64,000 bases of DNA, taken from the NCBI GenBank assembly GCA_945861585.1, contig CAMAVC010000006.1, positions 1-64,000 on the forward strand. The letters are read 5' to 3'. Positions 28,476-37,785 of the stretch are shown here, one piece after another. The DNA is from Planctomicrobium piriforme (GTDB lineage Bacteria > Planctomycetota > Planctomycetia > Pirellulales > UBA1268). The translations under genes and the position numbers were made by a program. The notes below the pieces were generated by a model, which worked only from the letters and a program-made list of their open reading frames with translations, made no database searches and was not told where the DNA came from. Position 1 is the first letter of the stretch. Each line of letters opens with the position of its first letter.

Positions 28476-29777
28476 TTACGCCATGATCTCCGGCAGAATC
28501 CCCGTGCTGTCGCCGTGAGAGTCGGACTGCACGCCGCTGCCCTGCAGGAGCGTCAGCCACAGGTTCGCCAGCGGTGTTTTGTCCGGAAAGACCAGATGTT
28601 CACCCAGTCGGATGCCGGCTCCGCCGCCGGCTACGATCGTGGGACAATTATCAAGATAGTGAATTGTGCGGATGTTACTGCCGAAGACCACGCAGGTGTG
28701 GTCGAGTAGCGACGAACCGTCGGGCTCCCGTACGGCGGCGAGCCTGTCGAGCAGGCCGGCCAGCAGTTGGCTCTGGAAGAGATCTCGTTTCTGCGAGGCC
28801 TCCATCCGCTCTCCGGGCGTATAGTGGCTCATGTCGTGGGGGGCGATCTTGAGGTCGAGGCTCGAGAGCAGCCGGGCGACCGGCTGGCGGTAGGTCACGA
28901 CCCGCGTGGCGTCCGTCTGCAAAGCTGCGACGATGAGGGCATACATCGCCTCGACCTCGGCGCGTCCCACGAGCCCACCCTCTGGCTCGTCGAGCGGCGG
29001 CTTTGCCTTCGGCACGTCAAGCCACTGCTCCTCCTTGGCCAGTCGTGTCTCGATGTCGCGAAGGCCTTCGAGATATTCGTCGAGCTTTCGGGCATCGGCT
29101 CGCGAAAGGCCGCGGCCCACGCGGCGGGCGTCTTCGCGCACGGCGTCAAGCACGCTGCGGCGGCCGGCGATCGCGGCTCGGCGCGCTTCGAGCGGCGTGT
29201 CATCCGCGGAGAAGAGCCGGTGAAACACGGCCGTTGGGCTGTCGATCCCTGCGACGGGCTTCCCGTGCTGATCCCAGGCGAGCGACAGGCCGGGGCCGTG
29301 GCCCGACTCCCAGGCATCGGCCGCCGTCAGCTGCAGCGATGGATAGCGGGTCGTCGTGCCGAACTGTGCGGCCGCCACCTGATCGACCGACACGCTATTG
29401 TGAAATGCCTGCCCGGGCTCGGCGAATTGGTTGGCGCTCGTGAGCCAAAACGTGCTGCCGGCGTGAGCGCCTATGCTGAACTTATTACTCAGGCCCTGGA
29501 TCACCGTGAACTGGTCCTTGTGCCGCGCGAGCGGCGCGAGGCCCGCGGGCAGGTCGTAAACCCGGCCGACCTGATTCCGATCGGGGAACCAGGTTTCACT
29601 CGTGACGCCCCAGCCGAAGCCGAGGAAGATCATCCGCTTGGGCGGCGCAGCGGGGGACGCCGAAGCTGCACGGCCGACCGCCGACTCGAATGCAGGAAGA
29701 GCGACACACGTGCCGGCCGCCTTCAGAAACTGCCTCCGCGAGGTATGCCGAAACAATGCTGACTCGAGTTGGTTCAT
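28476..29777 (-). CDS. DUF1552 domain protein with Tat-like leader
   Basis: TSRRQFLKAAGTCVALPAFES; PPKRMIFLGFGWG; LDEYLEGLRDIETRL. ORF extends to a GTG at 29789. Confidence 0.85.
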   Translation of the reverse strand: MNQLESALFRHTSRRQFLKAAGTCVALPAFESAVGRAASASPAAPPKRMIFLGFGWGVTSETWFPDRNQVGRVYDLPAGLAPLARHKDQFTVIQGLSNKFSIGAHAGSTFWLTSANQFAEPGQAFHNSVSVDQVAAAQFGTTTRYPSLQLTAADAWESGHGPGLSLAWDQHGKPVAGIDSPTAVFHRLFSADDTPLEARRAAIAGRRSVLDAVREDARRVGRGLSRADARKLDEYLEGLRDIETRLAKEEQWLDVPKAKPPLDEPEGGLVGRAEVEAMYALIVAALQTDATRVVTYRQPVARLLSSLDLKIAPHDMSHYTPGERMEASQKRDLFQSQLLAGLLDRLAAVREPDGSSLLDHTCVVFGSNIRTIHYLDNCPTIVAGGGAGIRLGEHLVFPDKTPLANLWLTLLQGSGVQSDSHGDSTGILPEIMA

Positions 29778-29785
29778 GACTAGCC

Positions 29786-32443
29786 TCACTTGCTGCGGAA
29801 CTGGGGGCTCTTCACGAGCGCATGGATGAACGACCTGGTCTCATAGCCATCGGCGGCTGCGGCCGTCACGATCTCGTCGACGAGTTGCTCGTCGCTGAAG
29901 CCGCACGGCCGGCCGAGCGCGTATTCAACGAGGGCCTTGGTGAACCCACGGGCGAAGGGCTCCTTCTGCGTCGCGAGAATCGCCCTCAGTTCAGCGAACG
30001 ACGCGAAGGCCGGACCACCAAAGAAGGCTCCCGACGCATCGACTGGCGGGCCGCTCTCGGCGGTCGCTCCGGGCGCATCGGTGTCGATCTCCCGCCAGCG
30101 ACCGACGGCGTCGAAGTTTTCCAGGCCAAACCCGATCGGATCGATCCGCCGGTGGCATTGCAGGCACTGGGGTTCCGTGCGGTGCAGGGCGAATCGTTCG
30201 CGGCTCCCGAGCGGCTGGCCGTCGAGCCGGGAGATCTGCGGCACGTTCGGCGGTGCCGGCGGCGGCGGATCGTCGAGCAGCTTGTCGAGCACCCAGGTGC
30301 CGCGGACGATTGGATTCGTCCGCTCGCCGTCGCTCCCCATCGCGAGCACGGCCGCCATGCCGACGAGCCCACCCCGCGGAGAGTCGGTCGCAAGCGTCAC
30401 CGGCCGGAACCCGTCGCCATCCACTCCGTCGAGCCCGTAGTGCAAGGCGAGGAGGCTATTCACGATCGCAGTATCGCTCGAGAGCAGCCGGCTGAGGCTG
30501 CCGTTGGTGTGAATGAGATAGGCAAAGGTCTCGTACACCTCGCGCCGGGCCGCGTCCTTCATGCTCTCGTCGAAGCCGCGATACTTCTTGGTGTTGAACG
30601 TGAAGAAATCGAGCCGGTCGAGCTTCAGCCACTGATGGGGAAACGCCGTGCAGAACGCCATGGCCCGTGGGTCGTCGAGCAGGCGATCGACTTCCCGGGC
30701 GAGCACGTCGGGATGGTCGAGCCCGCCGAGCCGGCCGAGTTCCAGCAACCGGTCGTCGGGCGGGCTACTCCACAGGAAGTAGGCCAGCCGCACGGCCAGC
30801 TCCCGGCCGTCGAGAGGCCGCGACGTTCGATCCCGGCCAGGCTCCGCCAGATACAGGAAGCCCGGCGAAGCCAGCACCACCGCCAACGGCTCGCGGATCG
30901 CGAGATCGGGTCGCATGCCGGCGGCCCGCTGGTTTTCGTAGAGCCCCACGAGGCTGTCGATGAAGCCTGGTTCCGGCTCAGCTCCGCGTAACGCGCGGCG
31001 AACGAACGCCGCAAGCACGTCGCGGGCCACGTCCGCCTCGGCTCGCCCGGAGGCCTGGGCGATCGTCGCGTTGCGCACGAAGTCCACGACTTCCGCCGCC
31101 GGCGGCAGCGGCCCCTGGACCTCGAGCCAGTCGATCCAGATCGCGGGCTCGGGCCCCGAGCCAGTTTTATCCCAGGCCGCCCGCCAGGCCTCGTATGAGG
31201 CGCCGGGATTCAGGGGTTGCCGCTCTCGCACGCAGAGCCTGCGATTGCTCGTGCTCGTGAGCGACAGTGGCACCTCGATGACGGCGGGCTCGGCCATCGT
31301 GCCCCTCACTTCATGGCTGCTGAGAGGCCTGAAGGTGTTGGTTGGTTGCTGGAGATAGCCCACCTCGATGAACCGTCGATTGGCAGGCGCGGCATCGACG
31401 GCCGCTGCTCGGACTCTCAGCATGTACGTGCCAGGAGGCCCGAAGGCGGCGATGCCGACGAGTGTGCGCACTTTATAGATTGTGAGATACGCCCCCGTCT
31501 GCCGCGCCGGCCAGGAGAGATAATCGGCATGGTAGCGGTGATGCTGGTCATACTGCGTCGAACCGCGAAAGATCGCATCGGCGGCATCCTTGAATCCAAA
31601 GTCGGTCGGCGGCGGGGCAGTCTCCAGCTGCGCATGCTCGTGGTAGAAGAGCGGCTCCCATTTGGCGTCGGCCCGCAGCCGGGCGGCGGTCTCGACATTT
31701 TCAGGCAGGGCGGCGGCGGCATCGACGGCCGCTTTCCAGCGGAGATACCGCTCGTGGTCGTCGCGATAGACGGCGGCCGCCTTCTCGACCGCGGCAATGG
31801 CATCCGTCTCCGGTTCGACGTGGACGGAGCGGGATCGCCCTCCCGCCGCCGCGAAGGCATCGTCGATCGCCCTGCGGCCGAGGGCGAGATAGGTTTCGAA
31901 CTGGTCGGACGACATGAACAGGGCCGAGCCGATCGTGTCGAACGCGCCGATGCCGTCGTCATCCGGCAGCTGCGACACGTCGATGTCGATGCCCACGAGG
32001 CTGCGGATGGTGCGGGCGTATTCGCGACGGTTGAGCCGCCGCATCGTGATTGCGCCACCGGTGTCGGCAAGCGCCCGGCGGGCCGCCTGCAGGGCCCGCG
32101 ACAGATCGTCGAGCAGTTCGGTCTTTGCGAGGGCGTCGGGCCGGGGCTCCTCCGCCGGAGGCATCTCGCCCGAGTTGAGCGTGCTCAGCACCTTCTGCCA
32201 ACGCTCGGCAGTCTCGACATCGTCGATCGTGAGTCGCAGGTCGTCGAGTCGGACGCTGGCCTCTGGATCCGCCCCGGCGTGGCACTTGAAGCAGTGGGCT
32301 TCGAGCAGCCGGCGGTGGATGGCGGGCAGTGTCGTACGGGCTGAATCCCCGGTTGCTGCGCCTGCGGCGGTCGCGGTGCCGGCCAGGGCTACCAGCAGGA
32401 TCCCGGCACAGATTAGTCCAGCGATGACGGTCGATATCTTCAC
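29786..32443 (-). CDS. DUF1592/DUF1587/DUF1588/DUF1585-type planctomycete cytochrome-like secreted protein
   Basis: LLEAHCFKCHAGADPEASVRLDDL; RLNRREYARTIRSLVGID; CLQCHRRIDPIGFGLENFDAVGRWRE. GTG start inferred at signal peptide VKISTVIAGLICAG. Confidence 0.88.
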   Translation of the reverse strand: MKISTVIAGLICAGILLVALAGTATAAGAATGDSARTTLPAIHRRLLEAHCFKCHAGADPEASVRLDDLRLTIDDVETAERWQKVLSTLNSGEMPPAEEPRPDALAKTELLDDLSRALQAARRALADTGGAITMRRLNRREYARTIRSLVGIDIDVSQLPDDDGIGAFDTIGSALFMSSDQFETYLALGRRAIDDAFAAAGGRSRSVHVEPETDAIAAVEKAAAVYRDDHERYLRWKAAVDAAAALPENVETAARLRADAKWEPLFYHEHAQLETAPPPTDFGFKDAADAIFRGSTQYDQHHRYHADYLSWPARQTGAYLTIYKVRTLVGIAAFGPPGTYMLRVRAAAVDAAPANRRFIEVGYLQQPTNTFRPLSSHEVRGTMAEPAVIEVPLSLTSTSNRRLCVRERQPLNPGASYEAWRAAWDKTGSGPEPAIWIDWLEVQGPLPPAAEVVDFVRNATIAQASGRAEADVARDVLAAFVRRALRGAEPEPGFIDSLVGLYENQRAAGMRPDLAIREPLAVVLASPGFLYLAEPGRDRTSRPLDGRELAVRLAYFLWSSPPDDRLLELGRLGGLDHPDVLAREVDRLLDDPRAMAFCTAFPHQWLKLDRLDFFTFNTKKYRGFDESMKDAARREVYETFAYLIHTNGSLSRLLSSDTAIVNSLLALHYGLDGVDGDGFRPVTLATDSPRGGLVGMAAVLAMGSDGERTNPIVRGTWVLDKLLDDPPPPAPPNVPQISRLDGQPLGSRERFALHRTEPQCLQCHRRIDPIGFGLENFDAVGRWREIDTDAPGATAESGPPVDASGAFFGGPAFASFAELRAILATQKEPFARGFTKALVEYALGRPCGFSDEQLVDEIVTAAAADGYETRSFIHALVKSPQFRSK

Positions 32444-32593
32444 ACTCGTTTTGCCCTTCCAGCCGGGATTCGTAGCAAAACCCACGGGTCTCGCCCCAGG
32501 GACCGATGCTAAGAATTGGCTGATTCCTGCCAAACTGTCTTGGTGAGTCCATATTCGCTGGCTGAGCGTCGCGCCGCAGTCAAAGGCCTGCCC

Positions 32594-33169
32594 ATGCCCA
32601 CGCCGCCCCGTGATCCCGTCACCGCCGTGCAGTCGCTCTTTATTGAGCACGGTGCCCAGATTCGCGGGTTCGTCGCCGCGTTGATGCCCGACCCAGCGCT
32701 CGTCGATGATGTGGTGCAGGAGACGTTCCTGACGATCTCGGCCAAGGCGGCTGACTACGATCCCGCCCGGAGTTTTCTGGCCTGGGCGTATGGCTTTGCC
32801 CGCCGCAAAGTCCTGGAGAATGGCCGCCGGGCCCGCCGCGGGGGGCAGCCACTGCCCGACGAGGTGCTCTCGGTTCTCGCCGTGATGGACGAGGCGGAGG
32901 CGGAACTGTCGCTCACTGCATCGCGGCTCCGGTTCGTCGACGCCTGTATCAACGAACTTACGCCGCAGGTGCGGCGGATCGTCGAATATTGCTATCGCAA
33001 GTCGCTCAAGCCGGCGGAGGCCGCGCGGCTCATGGGCTGGACACCCGGCAGCGTGCATGTCGCCTTGTCGCGGGCGCGGGCCGCCATTCGCCAGTGTCTC
33101 GAACGAAAGCTCGCTGCAGAGCCGGGCTGGGAAGCGCCCCCAGCCACCCTCCCGAATCCTGCCCCGTGA
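32594..33169 (+). CDS. ECF-type sigma-70 family RNA polymerase sigma factor
   Basis: DPALVDDVVQETFLTISAKAADYDPARSFLAWAYGFARRKVLE (region 2); AARLMGWTPGSVHVALSRARAAIRQCL (region 4). Confidence 0.88.
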   Translation: MPTPPRDPVTAVQSLFIEHGAQIRGFVAALMPDPALVDDVVQETFLTISAKAADYDPARSFLAWAYGFARRKVLENGRRARRGGQPLPDEVLSVLAVMDEAEAELSLTASRLRFVDACINELTPQVRRIVEYCYRKSLKPAEAARLMGWTPGSVHVALSRARAAIRQCLERKLAAEPGWEAPPATLPNPAP

Positions 33170-33197
33170 CCGCCTCTTTCTCCGCCATCCGTGCATC

Positions 33198-34724
33198 ATG
33201 ACCACCTCACGCCTCGCCACACTGATCGACGATTACCTCGCGGGCTCGCTTGCGGAGCCAGACCGCGCGGATCTGGTCGTCGAACTGCTCGCTCGCCGCG
33301 AAGCCCGTGAGGAGTTTTGGCGGGCGGCGAGCATGCATGCCGTGTTGTCTGAGTGGGGCAAGGCCCACTGGGGCCGAAAGGCGGCAACCGAGGGCGGCGC
33401 CGCCAGCGGTGGGCTCGTGGGGAGGCTAATCCTCGAGGCGAAGCGGCTCGGCACAGGCGGCAGCTGGGCGGCGGCGGTCGCCGTCTGCATCGGGATTTCC
33501 CTGGCGGCGGTCGCCGGCGTAGGGGCGGGCCGGGCCGTTCTTGCCCTACGAGTGGCCGATCGACCTGATCCGGCGGCCCTCGTGGTCGCTCGCGTCACGG
33601 CGGTGGACGATGCCGTCTGGACCGGCAACCGGCAGTTTCGCGAAGGGGATTCGGTGGGCAGCGGCCCGCTGCGGCTCGCCTCGGGCGTCGCCCAACTCAC
33701 GTTCGCCTCCGGGGCCCGCGTCGCGCTCAACGGCGCCGTGGACGTGGAAATCGTGAATGCCGAGCGGATGTTCTTGCGCAGCGGGAGGATCACGCCGTTC
33801 GTGCCCCCGGAGGCGGCCGGGTTTACGGTCGTGTCGCCGAGCGGCGAGGTGGTCGACCTCGGCACGGAGTTTTCCGTTGGTGTGGATGCCAGAGGCCTCA
33901 CCGACGTATATGTCATCGACGGCAAGGTGGACGTGGGCGGTGGTCATGCACGCACGCAGCCGCCGGTGCGGATGACGCAGGGGTATGGTGCCCGGCTCGT
34001 GTCGCCGGCCGCCGCAACGCCGGATCTCACGCAGCGGCCGCTCGTGATCGATCATTTCGATGAGCCTGACGCCGCCGCGCTGCGGTGGATCAATCTGACT
34101 CCGGCGCTGCCGGCTGTGGTTCGCGGGGGGAGTCTCGTCATTCCGATCCAGGAGCATGGCGACGGCGTTGATCCCGCGGTGAGGATCCTGCTCGACCACG
34201 ACTTCACACCGCTCGTTGGAGCCCAGTCGGTGATCTCCTTCAAGGCGACCTTGCCGAATGTCGGCACGGCCGGCGTGGGGCGGTGGGTGGCGCTTGTCGT
34301 GGACGGGCGTGCCGTGCCCGACGATCCCCCGGGCTTGCCGCTGGCAGCGCGGCCGGAGGCGGCGGCGGCGGTGATGGTGTCGCCCAGGTGGCACTCCAAC
34401 GTCCGGATTATGGGCCGGCCTCTCCCCAGAGGGAGGATCTTTGCCCGCACGGAAGAGGCCGTCGGCCCCTACCAAGTGGTCGTGCGGATCGACGATACGC
34501 CCGAAAACCGCCGGTCGGCCGGCGGGGCCACGGTCGACGTGATGGTCAATGGCGTGGAGATCGCCACGGCCGAGCGGATCGACCTCGGAGCCTCGCCGCG
34601 GCTCGGGTTTCAGACGTTTTTTCGGGATGGCGAGGGGCAGGGGGGGGCTGGTGACACCGGGGCCGGACTGGCCCTGATCGACGATTTCAGCGTCAGCGTG
34701 GAACGCCCCGGTGCCGGAACTTGA
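33198..34724 (+). CDS. FecR-domain anti-sigma-like transmembrane protein with C-terminal LamG-like region
   Basis: N-terminal DDYLAGSLAEPDRADLVVELL, TM GGSWAAAVAVCIGISLAAVAGV, FecR stretch AGFTVVSPSGEVVDLGTEFSVGVD. Confidence 0.85.
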   Translation: MTTSRLATLIDDYLAGSLAEPDRADLVVELLARREAREEFWRAASMHAVLSEWGKAHWGRKAATEGGAASGGLVGRLILEAKRLGTGGSWAAAVAVCIGISLAAVAGVGAGRAVLALRVADRPDPAALVVARVTAVDDAVWTGNRQFREGDSVGSGPLRLASGVAQLTFASGARVALNGAVDVEIVNAERMFLRSGRITPFVPPEAAGFTVVSPSGEVVDLGTEFSVGVDARGLTDVYVIDGKVDVGGGHARTQPPVRMTQGYGARLVSPAAATPDLTQRPLVIDHFDEPDAAALRWINLTPALPAVVRGGSLVIPIQEHGDGVDPAVRILLDHDFTPLVGAQSVISFKATLPNVGTAGVGRWVALVVDGRAVPDDPPGLPLAARPEAAAAVMVSPRWHSNVRIMGRPLPRGRIFARTEEAVGPYQVVVRIDDTPENRRSAGGATVDVMVNGVEIATAERIDLGASPRLGFQTFFRDGEGQGGAGDTGAGLALIDDFSVSVERPGAGT

Positions 34725-34801
34725 ATTTTTCGCTAAGAAATTTCCCCCTTGTGGCAAATTCCCATGATCGATTCGGGGCGCCGCGATCAGGGGAACTCAC
34801 A

Positions 34802-36562
34802 GTGACCAGCGAGAGGCAGGAAAAAAGAAGTGGTTTAGCCCGTTATGCGGGCACTTTCGGCCTCCTCGCAACCGTGTTGATCGCGGCCACGGCCCCCGAA
34901 GCGGTCGCCCAGAGCGGCACATGGTCGGCGGTGAGCGGCGGCAATTGGAGCAACTCCGCCAACTGGCAGGGGGGTACGATCGCGTCGGGGAGTGGCAATG
35001 CGGCCACGTTCAGTCTCGCCACGGGGACGACCGTCACGCTCGATTCCAACTACACGCTGCAATCGCTCTCATTCAGCACCGCCAACTGGACGCTCGGCGG
35101 CAGCGGCACGCTGACGTTTGCCGGCGGCTCTCGTTCCATCTCCGCACCAAACTCGGGCACCGTGACGGTCTCGGCAGCGCTGTCCGGCACGACCTGGACA
35201 AAGTCTGGCAACGGCACGCTCCTGCTCACCAACGGCAACAACTCCAACGGTCAAATCACGGTCAACAATGGCACGCTTCAGCTGGCGGACAGCACCGTCT
35301 ATGCCGCTGGCAATCAAAATATCACGACCACGATCATGGGTACGAACGGCGTAAATGTCGGTGGGAGGACGCTCGAGCTTCGATACAACGGACAGAATGA
35401 CGACACATCCCAGATCCTCACAATGTCGGCGACGCCCGGGGCCGTGTTGTTTGCAAATGGGGCCGTCGTAGACGTGAATCGGCAAGGCGGCACGGGTGCG
35501 AACAAGACGATTGGAATTGGAAGGCTCGAGTCGAATAACGTCAGCACGGTCACGTTCACGGGCGGGAATGGCTATGCACTGCAGGCGAGCCAAATCCTCC
35601 TTCAGGCCAATGCCACAAACGTGACGCTCAATCCGACGACGGCCAGGGTTTCAATTCTGGGATCCGTGGGCGGCTTCGGAGCGAATGCCAAAACACTTAC
35701 TCTCGGCGGCACGGCGACCGGTAATACGGTGTCCGCCAACATCGGTAACGCAAACGGTGCTGTGTCACTGGCGAAAGCCAACAGCAGTTCTTGGACGCTT
35801 TCTGGCAGCAACACATTCTCCGGTTCGACATCGATCACGGGCGGCCTGCTCGAAATCGCCTCGACTGGTCGATTCACGGCCACGACCGGTATCACGCTCA
35901 ACGGCAGCGGGGCCGAGTTCCGCTACAACTCCGCGACGCCCCTCGCCCGGCCGTTCACGCTCACTCAGGGCACGCTCTCCGGCACCGGCACCATCAACAC
36001 CGCTGTGAGCGTCGGTACGAATGCCATCCTCTCTCCCGGCAATTCGCCCGGGACGCAGGCCTTTTCGGCCGGTCTGACGTGGGCTCCCGGCGGCACGTAT
36101 CGCTGGGAACTGGCTGCCCTCACCGGTGTTCCGGGCACCACGTGGGACCTGCTCGACATCACGGCGGGCACGTTCGATCTTTCGAGCCTCGGGGCTGCAG
36201 AGGGCAGTCGGTTCGCGCTCGACCTCGCCACGCTCGGGGCGGGCGGAGCTTCGGGCTCGCTCGCCAGCGGCTACGACGGCGGCACCTATTCGTTTTTGAT
36301 CGCCGACTTTGGCGGCGCAGCATTCACGGTTCCCGGTACGTTCTCGACGGCTGCAGGGAGCGATCTGACCCCGCTGTTTTCCCTCAATCTTGCCAATTGG
36401 CAGGGGCCGCAGCCCGATGCGGGCAACATGTCGGTCCGCGTGAACTCCAGCGGCACCGGAATCGAATTGATCATCGTGCCTGAGCCGGGCGCCGTCGCGC
36501 TGGCCGGCGTCGGCATCGGCCTCGTCGGCTGGGCCGTCACGCGCCGGCGTCGAAAAAAATAG
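34802..36562 (+). CDS. Autotransporter-associated beta-strand repeat protein with PEP-CTERM sorting signal
   Basis: Thr/Asn/Gly-rich beta repeats (GGNWSNSANWQGGT, LSGSNTFSGSTSITGGLLEIA) and C-terminal VPEPGAVALAGVGIGLVGWAVTRRRRKK. Start ambiguous: TTG 34721 or GTG 34802. Confidence 0.85.
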   Translation: MTSERQEKRSGLARYAGTFGLLATVLIAATAPEAVAQSGTWSAVSGGNWSNSANWQGGTIASGSGNAATFSLATGTTVTLDSNYTLQSLSFSTANWTLGGSGTLTFAGGSRSISAPNSGTVTVSAALSGTTWTKSGNGTLLLTNGNNSNGQITVNNGTLQLADSTVYAAGNQNITTTIMGTNGVNVGGRTLELRYNGQNDDTSQILTMSATPGAVLFANGAVVDVNRQGGTGANKTIGIGRLESNNVSTVTFTGGNGYALQASQILLQANATNVTLNPTTARVSILGSVGGFGANAKTLTLGGTATGNTVSANIGNANGAVSLAKANSSSWTLSGSNTFSGSTSITGGLLEIASTGRFTATTGITLNGSGAEFRYNSATPLARPFTLTQGTLSGTGTINTAVSVGTNAILSPGNSPGTQAFSAGLTWAPGGTYRWELAALTGVPGTTWDLLDITAGTFDLSSLGAAEGSRFALDLATLGAGGASGSLASGYDGGTYSFLIADFGGAAFTVPGTFSTAAGSDLTPLFSLNLANWQGPQPDAGNMSVRVNSSGTGIELIIVPEPGAVALAGVGIGLVGWAVTRRRRKK

Positions 36563-36652
36563 CCAAGCTTCGCCCTGCGGCTACCGCGATTTCCCGCGGG
36601 TGTTCAAGCCGGCTGTGAAAGATCCAGCGGCGTCCGACGTCTCCTTGAGCAG

Positions 36653-36841
36653 TGCCGCTTCTTGCCGCTCAAGTCGGGCGACATCCTCTCGACCGACGGC
36701 GAGACGATCGTGGGGATGAAGGACGGTGTGGAATACGTACTCCGGTTCGGAGCCGGCACAACGGTGTCGGGTGCTGACAAGAAAGAGGCCGACGACGCGA
36801 AGAAGGCAGATGACAAGAAGGACGAGAGGCAACCGGAGGGC
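36653..36841 (+). pseudogene. Remnant of the DUF4340 gene (corresponds to ~25498..25816, internal ~130 bp missing)
   Basis: Near-identical stretch cgcttcttgccgctcaagtcgggcgacatcctctcgaccgacggcgagacgatcgtggggatgaaggacgg...aagaaagaggccgac, then rejoining at gcagatgacaagaaggacgag. Confidence 0.88.
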
Positions 36842-36920
36842 GTCTCGACATGGTGTCGAACGTGCCGTGGCCGGCCTCCGCCGGCTGGTGTCGACCCGGC
36901 CCTCCGGGCCTGGCGCTCGA

Positions 36921-37044
36921 GGGCATCCTCTCGGCTCACGCCTCGGGCTTGCTTGGACCGGGCATCCTCTCGGCTCACGCCTCGGGCTTGCTTGGATCGG
37001 GCATTTCGTCAGGAAGCCCGAGGCGTGAGCCGAAGGGAATTCGG
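36921..37044. repeat. R2 units (two direct plus one inverted)
   Basis: gggcatcctctcggctcacgcctcgggcttgcttgga twice, then ggaagcccgaggcgtgagccgaagggaat. Confidence 0.85.
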
Positions 37045-37049
37045 GTCCG

Positions 37050-37658
37050 CTACAACGACCGCGCCCGGATGTCGCGAAACTCGACCTTCATCACGAGTCC
37101 GGCGTGGATCTGCAGGCCGATCGGCGCGGGGGCCGCGTACTTCGCGTCCTTGTATTGCGACACCTGCTCGCCGTTGAGCCAGACGGTGAACGTGTCGCCC
37201 TTCGCCTCGACGCGGATCCGGTTCCACTCGCCGGCCTTGAGCAACTCGGCAGCCTTCGGCGCCCGGGCCTCCTCGGGATATGTGCCGGTGTAGAACGAAC
37301 AGGTCATGTCGCGCTTCAGGCTCCGTGACACGCCGATCTGCACCTGCAGTTCGGGCTTCCGCACCATGATGCCGCTGTCGACCTCGCCGGTGAACCGCAC
37401 CTCCGCCTCCACGATCACGTCGCCGTACGGCTGTTCCGTGAAGAGCATCGAGCCCTGCTTGCGGTCGTCGCTCTGGCCGACGATCGCGCCGTCGACGACG
37501 CTCCAGTAGGCGGGCTCGTTCGGCGCCTGCCAGCCGGAGAGATCCTGGCCGTTGAAGATCGAGGGCAGGGATGCCGTGGGAGGCGTCTCGGCACGGCCGA
37601 TGGCGGCCAGTGCGATCACGGCGACGCACACGAGCAGGACAGGACGGACGCAGTGCAT
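37050..37658 (-). CDS. DUF1080 (3-keto-disaccharide hydrolase-like) secreted protein, copy 2
   Basis: MHCVRPVLLVCVAVIALAAIGRAE signal peptide, then a domain differing at only about 7 positions from copy 1. Confidence 0.88.
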   Translation of the reverse strand: MHCVRPVLLVCVAVIALAAIGRAETPPTASLPSIFNGQDLSGWQAPNEPAYWSVVDGAIVGQSDDRKQGSMLFTEQPYGDVIVEAEVRFTGEVDSGIMVRKPELQVQIGVSRSLKRDMTCSFYTGTYPEEARAPKAAELLKAGEWNRIRVEAKGDTFTVWLNGEQVSQYKDAKYAAPAPIGLQIHAGLVMKVEFRDIRARSL

Positions 37659-37785
37659 GAGCGACTTCTCCGGATGGGGTGACTGAGAGGGCTCCAGCGT
37701 AGCACGCGGCCCGGGCCTGCTTTGCGCCGCGTGGTGGCCGCCGGTACCATGTTCGGGTTCCGCCCGAGTCCCCCGGCAGCGCCCC

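Noticed and set aside
36662-37177. 171 aa plus-strand ORF
   Set aside because: Made of the DUF4340 remnant, R2 repeats and antisense DUF1080 sequence; not an independent gene.
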